This document shows positions 35,956 to 43,475 of a DNA stretch of 64,000 bases, in pieces. The notes beneath the pieces were generated by a model, which was given only the letters and a program-made list of their open reading frames with translations, ran no database searches and had not been told where the DNA came from. Position 1 is the first letter of the stretch; every line of letters begins with the position of its first letter. The DNA is from Martinezella lusitana (GTDB lineage Bacteria > Pseudomonadota > Alphaproteobacteria > Rhizobiales > Rhizobiaceae): positions 186,001 through 250,000 of the forward strand of contig NZ_JAFEVL010000073.1 of assembly GCF_016901135.1 (NCBI RefSeq), written 5' to 3'. Made by a program: the position numbers and the translations under genes.

Positions 35956-37376
35956 CGATGCAAGATGCCGATGGCGACAGACCGGGGGAGCAGACGAAAA
36001 GCAACCTGCTGGAACAGATGCGTCGCGTCGGTGAGTCCTCGGGGCGCAATCGGGCCGAACGCCTGAATAGGCAATCGCAGCCACAGCATCGTCAGGCGGC
36101 GCGCTTCGAGGATCTGCCGGAATACAAGCGCATCGAGACGCAGCGCATGGCGGTCGCGATGTTGGGTGTTGCCAATCCATTCTATCGCTCCCACGACGGC
36201 GCAGCTGGTGCGACGACCCGCATCGGCGGGCGTGAGTTCATCAACTTCGCCTCCTATGATTATCTGGCGACCAATACCGACCCGCAGGTCGCGACGAGCG
36301 CCAAGCAGGCCATCGATCGTTTTGGAATCTCCGCGTCCGCCAGCCGCCTCGTTGCCGGTGAGCGGCCGGGGCATGTGGAGCTGGAACAGAAGCTTGCCCA
36401 TCTCTACGGCGTCGATGCCGCGGTTTGTTTCGTCAGCGGCTACCTGACCAATGTCGCGACGATCGGTTGTCTGATGGGACCGCAGGATCTCGTCATCCAC
36501 GATGAGTTCATTCACAACAGCGCGTTGGCTGGCATCAAGCTTTCGGGTGCCGTGCGCCGGCTTTTCAAGCACAACGACGTCGAGAATCTCGAGAGCATCT
36601 TGAAGACGCTCTCGTCCGACTTCCGTCGCATCCTGGTCATCGTTGAAGGCGTATATTCGATGGATGGCGATGTTGCCGATCTGCCGGCTTTGCTGGAGCT
36701 GAAGGCGCGCTATGGCTTCTGGCTGATGGTGGACGAGGCGCACGCGCTCGGCATCCTCGGCAAGACGGGTCGCGGCACTTTCGAGCATTTCGGGCTCGAT
36801 CCGCGCGATGTCGACATCTGGATGGGCACGCTGTCGAAGACGACGTCGAGCTGCGGCGGCTATATTGCCGGCAGCAGCGCGCTTGCCGATATCCTGAAGG
36901 CGGAGGCGGGCGGCTTCGTCTACAGCGTCGGCCTCTCGCCGGTTCTCGCCGCCGCCGCCATCGCCGGCCTTGATATCCTACAGGCCGAGCCTGAGCGAAC
37001 CGAGCGGCTCAGGCGCAATGGCCACCTGTTTCTCGAATGTGCGAAAGCAGCCGGGCTGGATACCGGGCTTAGCCTCGGTTACTCAGTCGTGCCGGTCATT
37101 GTCGGCGATTCGCTTCGTGCGGCCCAGCTCTCGAACGATCTGTTGGCCGAGGGTATCAACGTGCTGCCCATCATCCACCCGGCCGTGCCGGAGGGAATGG
37201 CGCGGCTGCGCTTCTTCATCACCTGCAATCACACCGAGGAACAAATCCGCCGCGCAGTTGCGCTTACCGCGAGAAAACTCAAGGATTTGCAGGACAGGAA
37301 TTTCGGCCTGGCCTCGCTCGACATGGACAAGATGATGCAGTTGCTGCCGACGAGCCAAGCCGCAGGCAGGCCATAA
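35952..37376 (+). CDS. rkpG: Alpha-oxoamine synthase RkpG (PLP-dependent acyltransferase)
   Basis: PLP enzyme of the 8-amino-7-oxononanoate synthase / serine palmitoyltransferase family, which condenses an acyl thioester with an amino acid and releases CO2. It has 474 residues, including an N-terminal extension of about 70 residues beyond the usual size. The cofactor residues are Asp261 and His264 in V-D-E-A-H-A-L-G and the Schiff-base Lys296 in G-T-L-S-K-T-T-S-S. The start is GTG 35952, overlapping the rkpA stop as GTGA with GAGGG upstream; ATG 35958 is possible. Direct coupling to the ACP-ended synthase suggests that it off-loads the RkpA chain (inference). True biotin synthesis is unlikely, since no bio genes are near. 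Confidence 0.9.
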   Translation: MTMQDADGDRPGEQTKSNLLEQMRRVGESSGRNRAERLNRQSQPQHRQAARFEDLPEYKRIETQRMAVAMLGVANPFYRSHDGAAGATTRIGGREFINFASYDYLATNTDPQVATSAKQAIDRFGISASASRLVAGERPGHVELEQKLAHLYGVDAAVCFVSGYLTNVATIGCLMGPQDLVIHDEFIHNSALAGIKLSGAVRRLFKHNDVENLESILKTLSSDFRRILVIVEGVYSMDGDVADLPALLELKARYGFWLMVDEAHALGILGKTGRGTFEHFGLDPRDVDIWMGTLSKTTSSCGGYIAGSSALADILKAEAGGFVYSVGLSPVLAAAAIAGLDILQAEPERTERLRRNGHLFLECAKAAGLDTGLSLGYSVVPVIVGDSLRAAQLSNDLLAEGINVLPIIHPAVPEGMARLRFFITCNHTEEQIRRAVALTARKLKDLQDRNFGLASLDMDKMMQLLPTSQAAGRP

Positions 37377-37393
37377 CTTAGGACGATCATTTC

Positions 37394-38248
37394 ATGCATG
37401 TTATCGTCACCGGAGGCTCAAGCGGAATCGGTCTGGCGATAGCGAAACTCTATGCGACCAGGGGTGATCGAGTATCGCTTGTCGCGCGCCATCCTGGGCG
37501 GCTGGAGCAGGCGCGGGCGGAGATCGCATCGCTTTCCGGCATCGATAGCGCCCGTATTCAAATAGCCTCTGCCGATGTGGCTTCCGCTGACCAGACCACG
37601 GCTGCAATAGAGATCTGCGAAGCGTCGTTCGGCCCCTGCGATCTTCTGATCGCCTCCGCCGGCATTGTCGAACCGCGCGCCTTCGACGCGATGTCGGCCT
37701 CCGTCTTCGAAGAGCAGATTTCCATCAATTTCCTCGGAACCGCAAATGCGGTGCGCTCGGTCTATAAGGGCATGAAGGCCCGCCGCAGCGGCAGGATCAT
37801 GATGATTTCCTCCGGCGCTGCCTTGATCGGCATTTTCGGCTACACGGCCTACTGCGCTTCCAAGTCGGCGCTGGTCGGCTTTGCCGAAGCCTTGAGCGCC
37901 GAGGCCGAGGCTTGTGGCGTCCGGATATCCATCTGCTTCCCGCCCGATACGCTGACACCGCAATATCGGCGGGAAATCTCCATGCGGCCGGCCGAAGCGG
38001 AAATACTGATGGGTTCCGTCAAGCCGTGGAGCGCGGAGACGGTGGCAGCAAGAATCGTTCGCGGACTGGATCGGGACAAGGCGAAAATCCATTTCGGCTT
38101 TTCGCTGGCGATGCTTGCTTATTTCGGGCCACTGATAAAGCCGCCGCTGATGTGGTTTATTTCGCGGAAAACGAGAAAAATAACTGGGCAAGAAGCAGCG
38201 GAAAGCCTTGCCGACATGACGGACAGAGGCTTTGATCATGGTAAGTAA
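37394..38248 (+). CDS. rkpH: Short-chain dehydrogenase RkpH
   Basis: SDR of 284 residues. The NADP-binding loop is T-G-G-S-S-G-I-G at residues 6-13, the catalytic Ser lies in I-S-S-G-A near 139, and Y-C-A-S-K near 155. A hydrophobic C-terminal segment (about 235-258) may anchor it to the membrane. The length, the C-terminal anchor and the position after an oxoamine synthase make it similar to 3-ketodihydrosphingosine reductases. The likely reaction is reduction of the ketone made by RkpG (inference). ATG 37394 lies 17 bases after the rkpG stop. Confidence 0.88.
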   Translation: MHVIVTGGSSGIGLAIAKLYATRGDRVSLVARHPGRLEQARAEIASLSGIDSARIQIASADVASADQTTAAIEICEASFGPCDLLIASAGIVEPRAFDAMSASVFEEQISINFLGTANAVRSVYKGMKARRSGRIMMISSGAALIGIFGYTAYCASKSALVGFAEALSAEAEACGVRISICFPPDTLTPQYRREISMRPAEAEILMGSVKPWSAETVAARIVRGLDRDKAKIHFGFSLAMLAYFGPLIKPPLMWFISRKTRKITGQEAAESLADMTDRGFDHGK

Positions 38249-38332
38249 TACAAAATAATCGTCAGCGTTGTGCTATCAGCACACATGGCCGGAAAAAAGT
38301 GAGCTAGGGAATCGGCACCCGCGCCTCACGGG

Positions 38333-39961
38333 TTGAAAAACGCTGCTGCAGACAGCGGGCATTTGGATGACATAGTCTTGAAACTTCATGATTTTCCAAT
38401 TCTTTTGACTCTTGCCGGCTTCGCGTTCTCCTGCGTCGTGGTGTTTCTTACCGATACCTTTGCGATGCCGGCGGCCATCAATGCGCAGAATCGCACTGAA
38501 AGAAGCTGGTGGCGCCTGATTTACGATTGGGCCGTAAGAATTCCCGTCATCGTGCTGATCTATGCCGCCTTCTTCGCGATTTCCTGGCGCCCGATCTACA
38601 GCACTCAGGCCGTGATCAGCTTTTTTGTCATCTTCACCGGAATTTCGCGGGCGAAGTTCGAGTTCATCCGGGAGCCGTTGGTATTCTCCGACATCGCCCT
38701 CGTGGTCGACGTCTTCAAATACAAGGAGATCTTCTACGCGACGTCGCTGAATGTCTTCTTCTGGATGATCGCCTTCGTCTACGTATTCGGCCTCAGCGGT
38801 CTCTATATGTATTGGGAGCCGTCGGTCCTGCCGGCTGAGAACGGTGTTCTTTGGGTCCTCCTGATGTTGGCCGTCGCCTTTTCGCCATGGCTTGCCCTGT
38901 TCAGCAGGATCGTCAGCGAGCCGGTTTGCCGTTTCACGCAGAAGTTTCTCGGTAAGGTCGACGTCAAGATAGATACGGTGCGATTCGGCACCTTCGCTTC
39001 GGTCGTCTTTCATTTCGTCATCTGGGTCGGCGTCAGACGCGAGGCGATCGTTACGCAGCTGTCGGAGCGCTTCATTTCAGCGCTGCATGAGCTGTGGGAG
39101 CATGGCGACGACGAACCGCTCATCGTCATCTGGCAATCCGAATCCTTTATCGACCTCAGGCATTTCGGGGTCGAAAGCGTCAAGCTTCCCAATCTTGACC
39201 GGCTGCGCGATCAGGCCGCCCAATGGGGGCGAATGACCAGCGTCTTCGAGGGGGGGTACACGCTGCGCACCGAATTTGCGATGCTGAGCGGGCTGCTGCC
39301 CGAAAACGTCCATATCGATGCGAGTTATCCCTATCTGCGCGCCAGCCACTACAAGGATGTGGTCTGGCCGGCGCGACTGAAGAAGGCCGGCTGGAAGACA
39401 CAGTTCATTCACCCCTACGACAGGACCTTTTTTCTGCGCCACAAGGCTTTGCCGCAGCTCGGCTTCGACCGGATGATGATGCTGGATGAATTCGATCACA
39501 ATCCGGAGCGCGACGGTCCCTATGTCAGCGACCTCACGCTGACGAAAAGCGTGATCAGGGCGATCGACGCGGATGGCACGGCCAAGAATTTCGTCTTCGT
39601 GGCTTCCATGGCGAATCACGGTCCCTGGGAGCCCGGCCGCTGCGGCGATCTGGTCAATCCGGTGGATATTTATAGCGAGCTTTTGATGCGCGCCGATCAC
39701 GCGCTCGGCAATCTCGCCCATCATCTCGACAGGCTGGATCGTCCGGTCTGGCTGTTGTTCTATGGCGATCACGCGCCCTTGCTGAAGGCTTTTGCCGATC
39801 CCTTCCCGGATCCGCGCACCGATTACATCATCGTTCCTCTCGGTCGCGCGCGGGCGCACACGCAAAGGCCGAAGCCGCCACAGGAAGAAGCGCCCTGGAA
39901 CCTCATCGGCACCTTGCTGCACTATGCGGGCCTTAGCACCGAGGTTCCGGAGAATGGCTGA
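38333..39961 (+). CDS. rkpI: Membrane sulfatase / LTA-synthase-like protein RkpI
   Basis: Integral membrane enzyme of 542 residues with five N-terminal helices (about 20-210) and a periplasmic alkaline-phosphatase-superfamily domain. Visible elements are L-I-V-I-W-Q-S-E-S-F, the probable nucleophile threonine in G-G-Y-T-L-R-T-E-F, A-S-M-A-N-H-G-P-W, and F-Y-G-D-H-A-P-L with metal-binding Asp and His. Relatives transfer phosphoglycerol or phosphoethanolamine head groups. The start is uncertain: the first available codon is TTG 38333 without a clear ribosome-binding site, and no ATG precedes the first helix. The gene needs start mapping. It overlaps rkpJ by eight bases. Confidence 0.85.
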   Translation: MKNAAADSGHLDDIVLKLHDFPILLTLAGFAFSCVVVFLTDTFAMPAAINAQNRTERSWWRLIYDWAVRIPVIVLIYAAFFAISWRPIYSTQAVISFFVIFTGISRAKFEFIREPLVFSDIALVVDVFKYKEIFYATSLNVFFWMIAFVYVFGLSGLYMYWEPSVLPAENGVLWVLLMLAVAFSPWLALFSRIVSEPVCRFTQKFLGKVDVKIDTVRFGTFASVVFHFVIWVGVRREAIVTQLSERFISALHELWEHGDDEPLIVIWQSESFIDLRHFGVESVKLPNLDRLRDQAAQWGRMTSVFEGGYTLRTEFAMLSGLLPENVHIDASYPYLRASHYKDVVWPARLKKAGWKTQFIHPYDRTFFLRHKALPQLGFDRMMMLDEFDHNPERDGPYVSDLTLTKSVIRAIDADGTAKNFVFVASMANHGPWEPGRCGDLVNPVDIYSELLMRADHALGNLAHHLDRLDRPVWLLFYGDHAPLLKAFADPFPDPRTDYIIVPLGRARAHTQRPKPPQEEAPWNLIGTLLHYAGLSTEVPENG

Positions 39962-41252
39962 AGGGCAGGGGCCTGGAGGCGTTTCCCCGCGGGTGTTTCT
40001 CTTCCTCCAGGGGCCATCTTCGCCGTTGTTCGTCGAGATCGCCAGGATATTGCAGGCCGCGGGCAGCCGGTGTATCCGCGTCAATCTCAATGCCGGGGAT
40101 TGGATATCCTGGCGTTGGGGGCATGCCGTGAGCTACCGCGGCGATTTCACCGGCTGGCGCGACTATATTCGCAGCCGAATCGAAGCCGACAGCGTTACGG
40201 ATGTGATTCTCCACGGTGAAGAACGCCCTTATCATCGCGTCGCCATTGAAGAAGCACAAAGGCTGGGTGCCAGCGTCAATGTCGTGGAGATGGGATATTT
40301 GCGGCCGGATTGGGTGACGCTCGAGCGTGACGGGCTATCTTCCAATTCCCACTTTCCGGCGGATCCCGCCTATATCGTCGAGGCGGCGGCGAACCTGCCC
40401 GAGCCGGACTGGGCGCGCCGCTTCAGTCAGTCGTTCCTTGCCGAAGCGCTTTACGACCTCGTCTACTATCTGCCGACTGTTTTTCTGTGGTTTCTCTATC
40501 CCGGTTACCGGCGGCACGGGCTCTACCATCCGCTGATGGAATATGCCGGTTGGCTGCGCAGGCTTCCCGCAGGCGGCAGGAGGGCAGGCGAGGCAGAAAG
40601 CGTTATTGAACGGATGACCGGCGATCGGAGGCGATTCTTCGTCTACCCCTTGCAGCTTCAGACGGACTATCAGTTGCGTTCGCATTCGCCTTTCCATCAG
40701 CAAGAGGATGCCATCAGGCTGATTCTCCGGTCCTTCGTGGAAAATGCGCCTCTAGAGACGCATCTTGTCGTCAAGCTGCATCCGCTCGACAACGGGCTCG
40801 CCGATTGGAAAGCCTATATCGCTCATTTCAGCGCATCGTCCGGTTTGTCCGACAGGGTTCATTTCATCGATGGCGGAAACCTCGAACAATTGATTGTCGC
40901 AAGCCAGGGCATGGTGACGGTCAATTCCACGGCCGCATTTTCAGCCCTGCAGGCGGGCAAGCCGGTCAAGGCCCTCGGCACGGCCGTCTACGACATGGCG
41001 GGGTTGACCGATCAGAAGGCCTTGGATCGGTTCTGGCTGGATCCGGCGCTGCCGTCGGCAGAGCTGCGCGATGCATTCTTCAGGCTGCTTGCTGCAAGCG
41101 TGCAAGTGCGCGGCAATTTCTGCTCGAAGGCGGGCGCGCAGGCGGCGGCCGCGCAGATTGCCGAAAGATTGTTGTCAGGAACGGTCAACCTGCCGGGCGC
41201 CTACATGGATAAGGCACCGCGGCAGAAGCCTGAGAAGGTCCATATACCGTGA
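39954..41252 (+). CDS. rkpJ: KpsS-like capsule polysaccharide protein RkpJ
   Basis: Capsule biosynthesis protein of 432 residues in the KpsS/LipB family, whose members add Kdo residues to a lipid acceptor at the base of group-2 capsules. Recognisable parts are the N-terminal F-L-F-L-Q-G-P-S-S-P-L-F and R-V-N-L-N-A-G-D, and the C-terminal V-T-V-N-S-T-A-A-F-S-A-L-Q-A-G-K-P-V, where nucleotide-sugar binding is expected. ATG 39954 follows GGAG and overlaps rkpI by eight bases; a longer frame up to 39792 lies inside rkpI and is rejected. It is the last gene of the cluster, and no KpsC partner is present. Confidence 0.88.
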   Translation: MAEGQGPGGVSPRVFLFLQGPSSPLFVEIARILQAAGSRCIRVNLNAGDWISWRWGHAVSYRGDFTGWRDYIRSRIEADSVTDVILHGEERPYHRVAIEEAQRLGASVNVVEMGYLRPDWVTLERDGLSSNSHFPADPAYIVEAAANLPEPDWARRFSQSFLAEALYDLVYYLPTVFLWFLYPGYRRHGLYHPLMEYAGWLRRLPAGGRRAGEAESVIERMTGDRRRFFVYPLQLQTDYQLRSHSPFHQQEDAIRLILRSFVENAPLETHLVVKLHPLDNGLADWKAYIAHFSASSGLSDRVHFIDGGNLEQLIVASQGMVTVNSTAAFSALQAGKPVKALGTAVYDMAGLTDQKALDRFWLDPALPSAELRDAFFRLLAASVQVRGNFCSKAGAQAAAAQIAERLLSGTVNLPGAYMDKAPRQKPEKVHIP

Positions 41253-41384
41253 TTGCCCGAAGCATCGGCGATGCGACCCTGAAATTGACATGGCAGCCGC
41301 TTATATGCGGAATTGCAATAAACTTAACGCAGCGATTCGACGTTGGGATAGAGAACGCATAACTGTTTGCCGGGAGCAAACGTC

Positions 41385-41498
41385 ATGGATGGCAGTAAAA
41401 TGGAAAGATTTATGCTGAAAGAGCTGCTTATGATCATAGCGGCTCTCGTGCTCGTTTCCGCAGTGCTTCTGACGATCGTCATCACCGGCAATTATTGA
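41385..41498 (+). CDS. 37-residue single-helix membrane peptide
   Basis: Very short open frame downstream of rkpJ. ATG 41385 is preceded by GGGAG at an eight-base spacing, an excellent ribosome-binding site. The product is a basic N-terminus (M-D-G-S-K-M-E-R-F-M-L-K-E) followed by about 20 hydrophobic residues and a short polar tail ending N-Y, which looks like a single-span membrane miniprotein. It lies 132 bases from rkpJ and 95 bases from the convergent tRNA-Val gene. The function is unknown, and because of its length it is easily missed by gene finders. Chance occurrence cannot be excluded without comparative data. Confidence 0.55.
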   Translation: MDGSKMERFMLKELLMIIAALVLVSAVLLTIVITGNY

Positions 41499-41592
41499 GC
41501 GGCGCGCCATAGCGCCTTCGAAAAAGCATTTCGCCCAGAGAGCAATTGATCTGCTTCCGACACAATAATCTGATGAAAATGGATCTGAAAAA

Positions 41593-41668
41593 TGGTGGGC
41601 GATGAGAGACTCGAACTCCCGACATCCTCGGTGTAAACGAGGCGCTCTACCAACTGAGCTAATCGCCC
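41593..41668 (-). tRNA. tRNA-Val (anticodon TAC)
   Basis: A complete 76-base cloverleaf with the 3' CCA encoded. On the minus strand it starts GGGCGAT, pairs with ATCGCCC, has the anticodon loop CGTTTACACCG and the T-loop GTTCGAGTC. It marks the end of the polysaccharide region. Confidence 0.97.
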
Positions 41669-42057
41669 TTCAGCGAAGCGAGCCATTTGCCCGCCGCATT
41701 CGGTGGCCGTGATCTATGCGGAACGACAAAAAACCGCAAGAGTGTTTGTGAAGATTTTTTGATTTTTTTGATCCTTGCGCATGTTCGGCCGTCGTCATCC
41801 ACATGCGTCGATATGAAGGAAGATCGATTGCAGCGGTGCATGTGAGGCGCTGATGAAATGCGTGAGGCGGGAAGCTGCCATGCCAAATCGACAGGACGGA
41901 AAATTGCCGGTGAGCTTCTCCAAAACATTTCGCGCTCTGTCATCGATTTGTATTCAAACCTGCTTGACACCCAAACACGAACCCCGTAGTTAGCCGCTCA
42001 TCGAACGGCGAGGCCGCTTTGATGGGTGCGAAAGCGCCCGGAATACTTGAAATGAAT
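41669..42057. other. Spacer between tRNA-Val and tRNA-Asp genes
   Basis: About 390 bases holding the promoters of the divergent tRNA genes. The 103-codon minus frame here runs into the tRNA-Val region and has no family features, so no protein gene is called. Confidence 0.6.
41964..41992 (+). promoter_or_regulatory. Candidate promoter of the tRNA-Asp pair
   Basis: CTTGACA with TTGACA at 41964-41969, a 17-base spacer, then TAGTTA (41987-41992), ending 65 bases before the first tRNA-Asp. It is the best housekeeping-sigma match in the window. Confidence 0.55.
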
Positions 42058-42134
42058 GCGGGTGTAGCTCAGTTGGTTAGAGTGCCGGCCTGTCACGCCG
42101 GAGGTCGCGGGTTCGAGCCCCGTCACTCGCGCCA
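42058..42134 (+). tRNA. tRNA-Asp (anticodon GTC), copy 1
   Basis: A 77-base cloverleaf: acceptor GCGGGTG with CACTCGC, anticodon arm around CTGTCAC, T-loop GTTCGAG, encoded CCA. It differs from copy 2 by one D-loop base (AGTTGG versus AGTCGG). Confidence 0.97.
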
Positions 42135-42184
42135 TTTCAAGGTAAATTCCGGGTCTGGCGCTCGGCTGAAAGGCCAAATGATGC

Positions 42185-42261
42185 GCGGGTGTAGCTCAGT
42201 CGGTTAGAGTGCCGGCCTGTCACGCCGGAGGTCGCGGGTTCGAGCCCCGTCACTCGCGCCA
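42185..42261 (+). tRNA. tRNA-Asp (anticodon GTC), copy 2
   Basis: A near-identical copy of the preceding tRNA-Asp after a 50-base spacer, with the same anticodon and encoded CCA. The pair is a tandem duplication, probably transcribed together. Confidence 0.97.
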
Positions 42262-42479
42262 TTCTCTCCAAGCCATTACAATCAAACATCAATTTATTGC
42301 GATTGCGAAGGAGCCTTTTCGCGTTTGCGCCGATTTGTCGCGATGCCGTCGCAACATATTGATATCTACCACTCGGTAGTACTCTGAACGACGCATTCAA
42401 AAGGCTTGCGTGCGCGCTCCGCCTGCGCTAACCACGGCTTTGTTGCAACGCTCTTTCGCTTGCTGGGCATTTGCTCAAA

Positions 42480-42496
42480 AGCGCCCCCCAGGCGCT
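42480..42496 (+). promoter_or_regulatory. Leader hairpin before nuoA
   Basis: AGCGCC-CCCCA-GGCGCT forms a compact six-base-pair hairpin ending about 10 bases before the nuoA ribosome-binding site. It may influence translation or stability of the nuo transcript; no experimental basis. Confidence 0.4.
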
Positions 42497-42519
42497 CGTG
42501 GCAGGCAGGGATGGACATG

Positions 42520-42885
42520 ATGACTGGAATGCTCAGTTCCTATATTCCGATAGCGATTTTCATTGGTATTGCCTTGGTGATAGGCTTGGCGTTATTGATC
42601 ACGCCATTTGCCGTCGCCTTCAAGGCGCCTGACTCGGAAAAGCTGTCGGCCTATGAATGCGGCTTCAACGCATTCGATGACGCCCGCATGAAGTTCGATA
42701 TCCGTTTCTATCTGGTATCGATTCTCTTCATCATCTTCGACCTGGAAGTCGCCTTCCTCTTCCCCTGGGCCGTATCCTTCGGTGCGATCGGCTGGTTCGG
42801 GTTCTGGTCGATGATGGTGTTCCTGTTGGTGCTGACCATCGGCTTTATTTATGAATGGAAAAAGGGAGCCCTGGAATGGGAGTAG
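42520..42885 (+). CDS. nuoA: NADH-quinone oxidoreductase subunit A
   Basis: Small membrane subunit of respiratory complex I at the hinge near the quinone site. It has 121 residues and three helices, with the conserved loop K-L-S-A-Y-E-C-G-F-N-A-F-D-D-A-R between helices 1 and 2. Three in-frame ATGs (42511, 42517, 42520) are close together. The last gives the usual length and the best spacing from AGGCAGGG. First gene of a 14-subunit operon; it overlaps nuoB by ten bases. Confidence 0.95.
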   Translation: MTGMLSSYIPIAIFIGIALVIGLALLITPFAVAFKAPDSEKLSAYECGFNAFDDARMKFDIRFYLVSILFIIFDLEVAFLFPWAVSFGAIGWFGFWSMMVFLLVLTIGFIYEWKKGALEWE

Positions 42886-43457
42886 CCCAAAGCGACACGC
42901 CGCTCGTTGCGCCGCAGCCGAAGGGGATCATCGATCCCGCAACCGGCAGGCCTGTCGGCAGCAATGATCCGTTCTTCGGCGAGATCAACAATGAACTCGC
43001 CGACAAGGGTTTTCTGGTCACGTCTACCGACGAGTTGATCAACTGGGCCCGTACCGGCTCCCTGATGTGGATGACCTTCGGTCTTGCCTGCTGCGCCGTC
43101 GAGATGATGCAGGTCTCCATGCCGCGTTACGACGTCGAGCGTTTCGGCTTTGCGCCTCGCGCTTCGCCGCGCCAGTCCGACGTCATGATTGTCGCCGGCA
43201 CGCTGACCAACAAGATGGCGCCGGCGCTCCGCAAGGTCTACGACCAGATGCCTGAGCCGCGTTACGTCATCTCGATGGGCTCCTGCGCCAACGGCGGCGG
43301 CTACTATCATTATTCCTATTCGGTTGTTCGCGGATGCGACCGCATCGTGCCGATCGATATTTACATTCCGGGCTGTCCTCCCACGGCAGAAGCGCTGCTT
43401 TACGGCGTGCTTCTGCTGCAGAAGAAAATCCGGCGCACCGGCACGATCGAACGGTAA
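42876..43457 (+). CDS. nuoB: NADH-quinone oxidoreductase subunit B
   Basis: Complex I subunit that holds the terminal iron-sulfur cluster N2, which passes electrons to quinone. It has 193 residues. The cluster ligands are visible: adjacent cysteines in G-L-A-C-C-A-V-E, then G-S-C-A-N-G-G-G-Y and P-G-C-P-P-T-A-E. ATG 42876 has GGGAG eight bases upstream, inside the nuoA end; the earlier ATG 42855 has none. Confidence 0.96.
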   Translation: MGVAQSDTPLVAPQPKGIIDPATGRPVGSNDPFFGEINNELADKGFLVTSTDELINWARTGSLMWMTFGLACCAVEMMQVSMPRYDVERFGFAPRASPRQSDVMIVAGTLTNKMAPALRKVYDQMPEPRYVISMGSCANGGGYYHYSYSVVRGCDRIVPIDIYIPGCPPTAEALLYGVLLLQKKIRRTGTIER

Positions 43458-43475
43458 GGCAGGGGACAAGGCATT

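Noticed and set aside
35952..37376. RkpG as a biotin-pathway BioF
   Set aside because: It shares the fold and PLP residues, but it is coupled to the synthase rkpA and no other bio genes are nearby; birA at 58852 is a ligase, not part of biotin synthesis.
41659..41970. 103-codon minus frame beside tRNA-Val
   Set aside because: It runs into the tRNA gene and its promoter region and lacks protein-like features.
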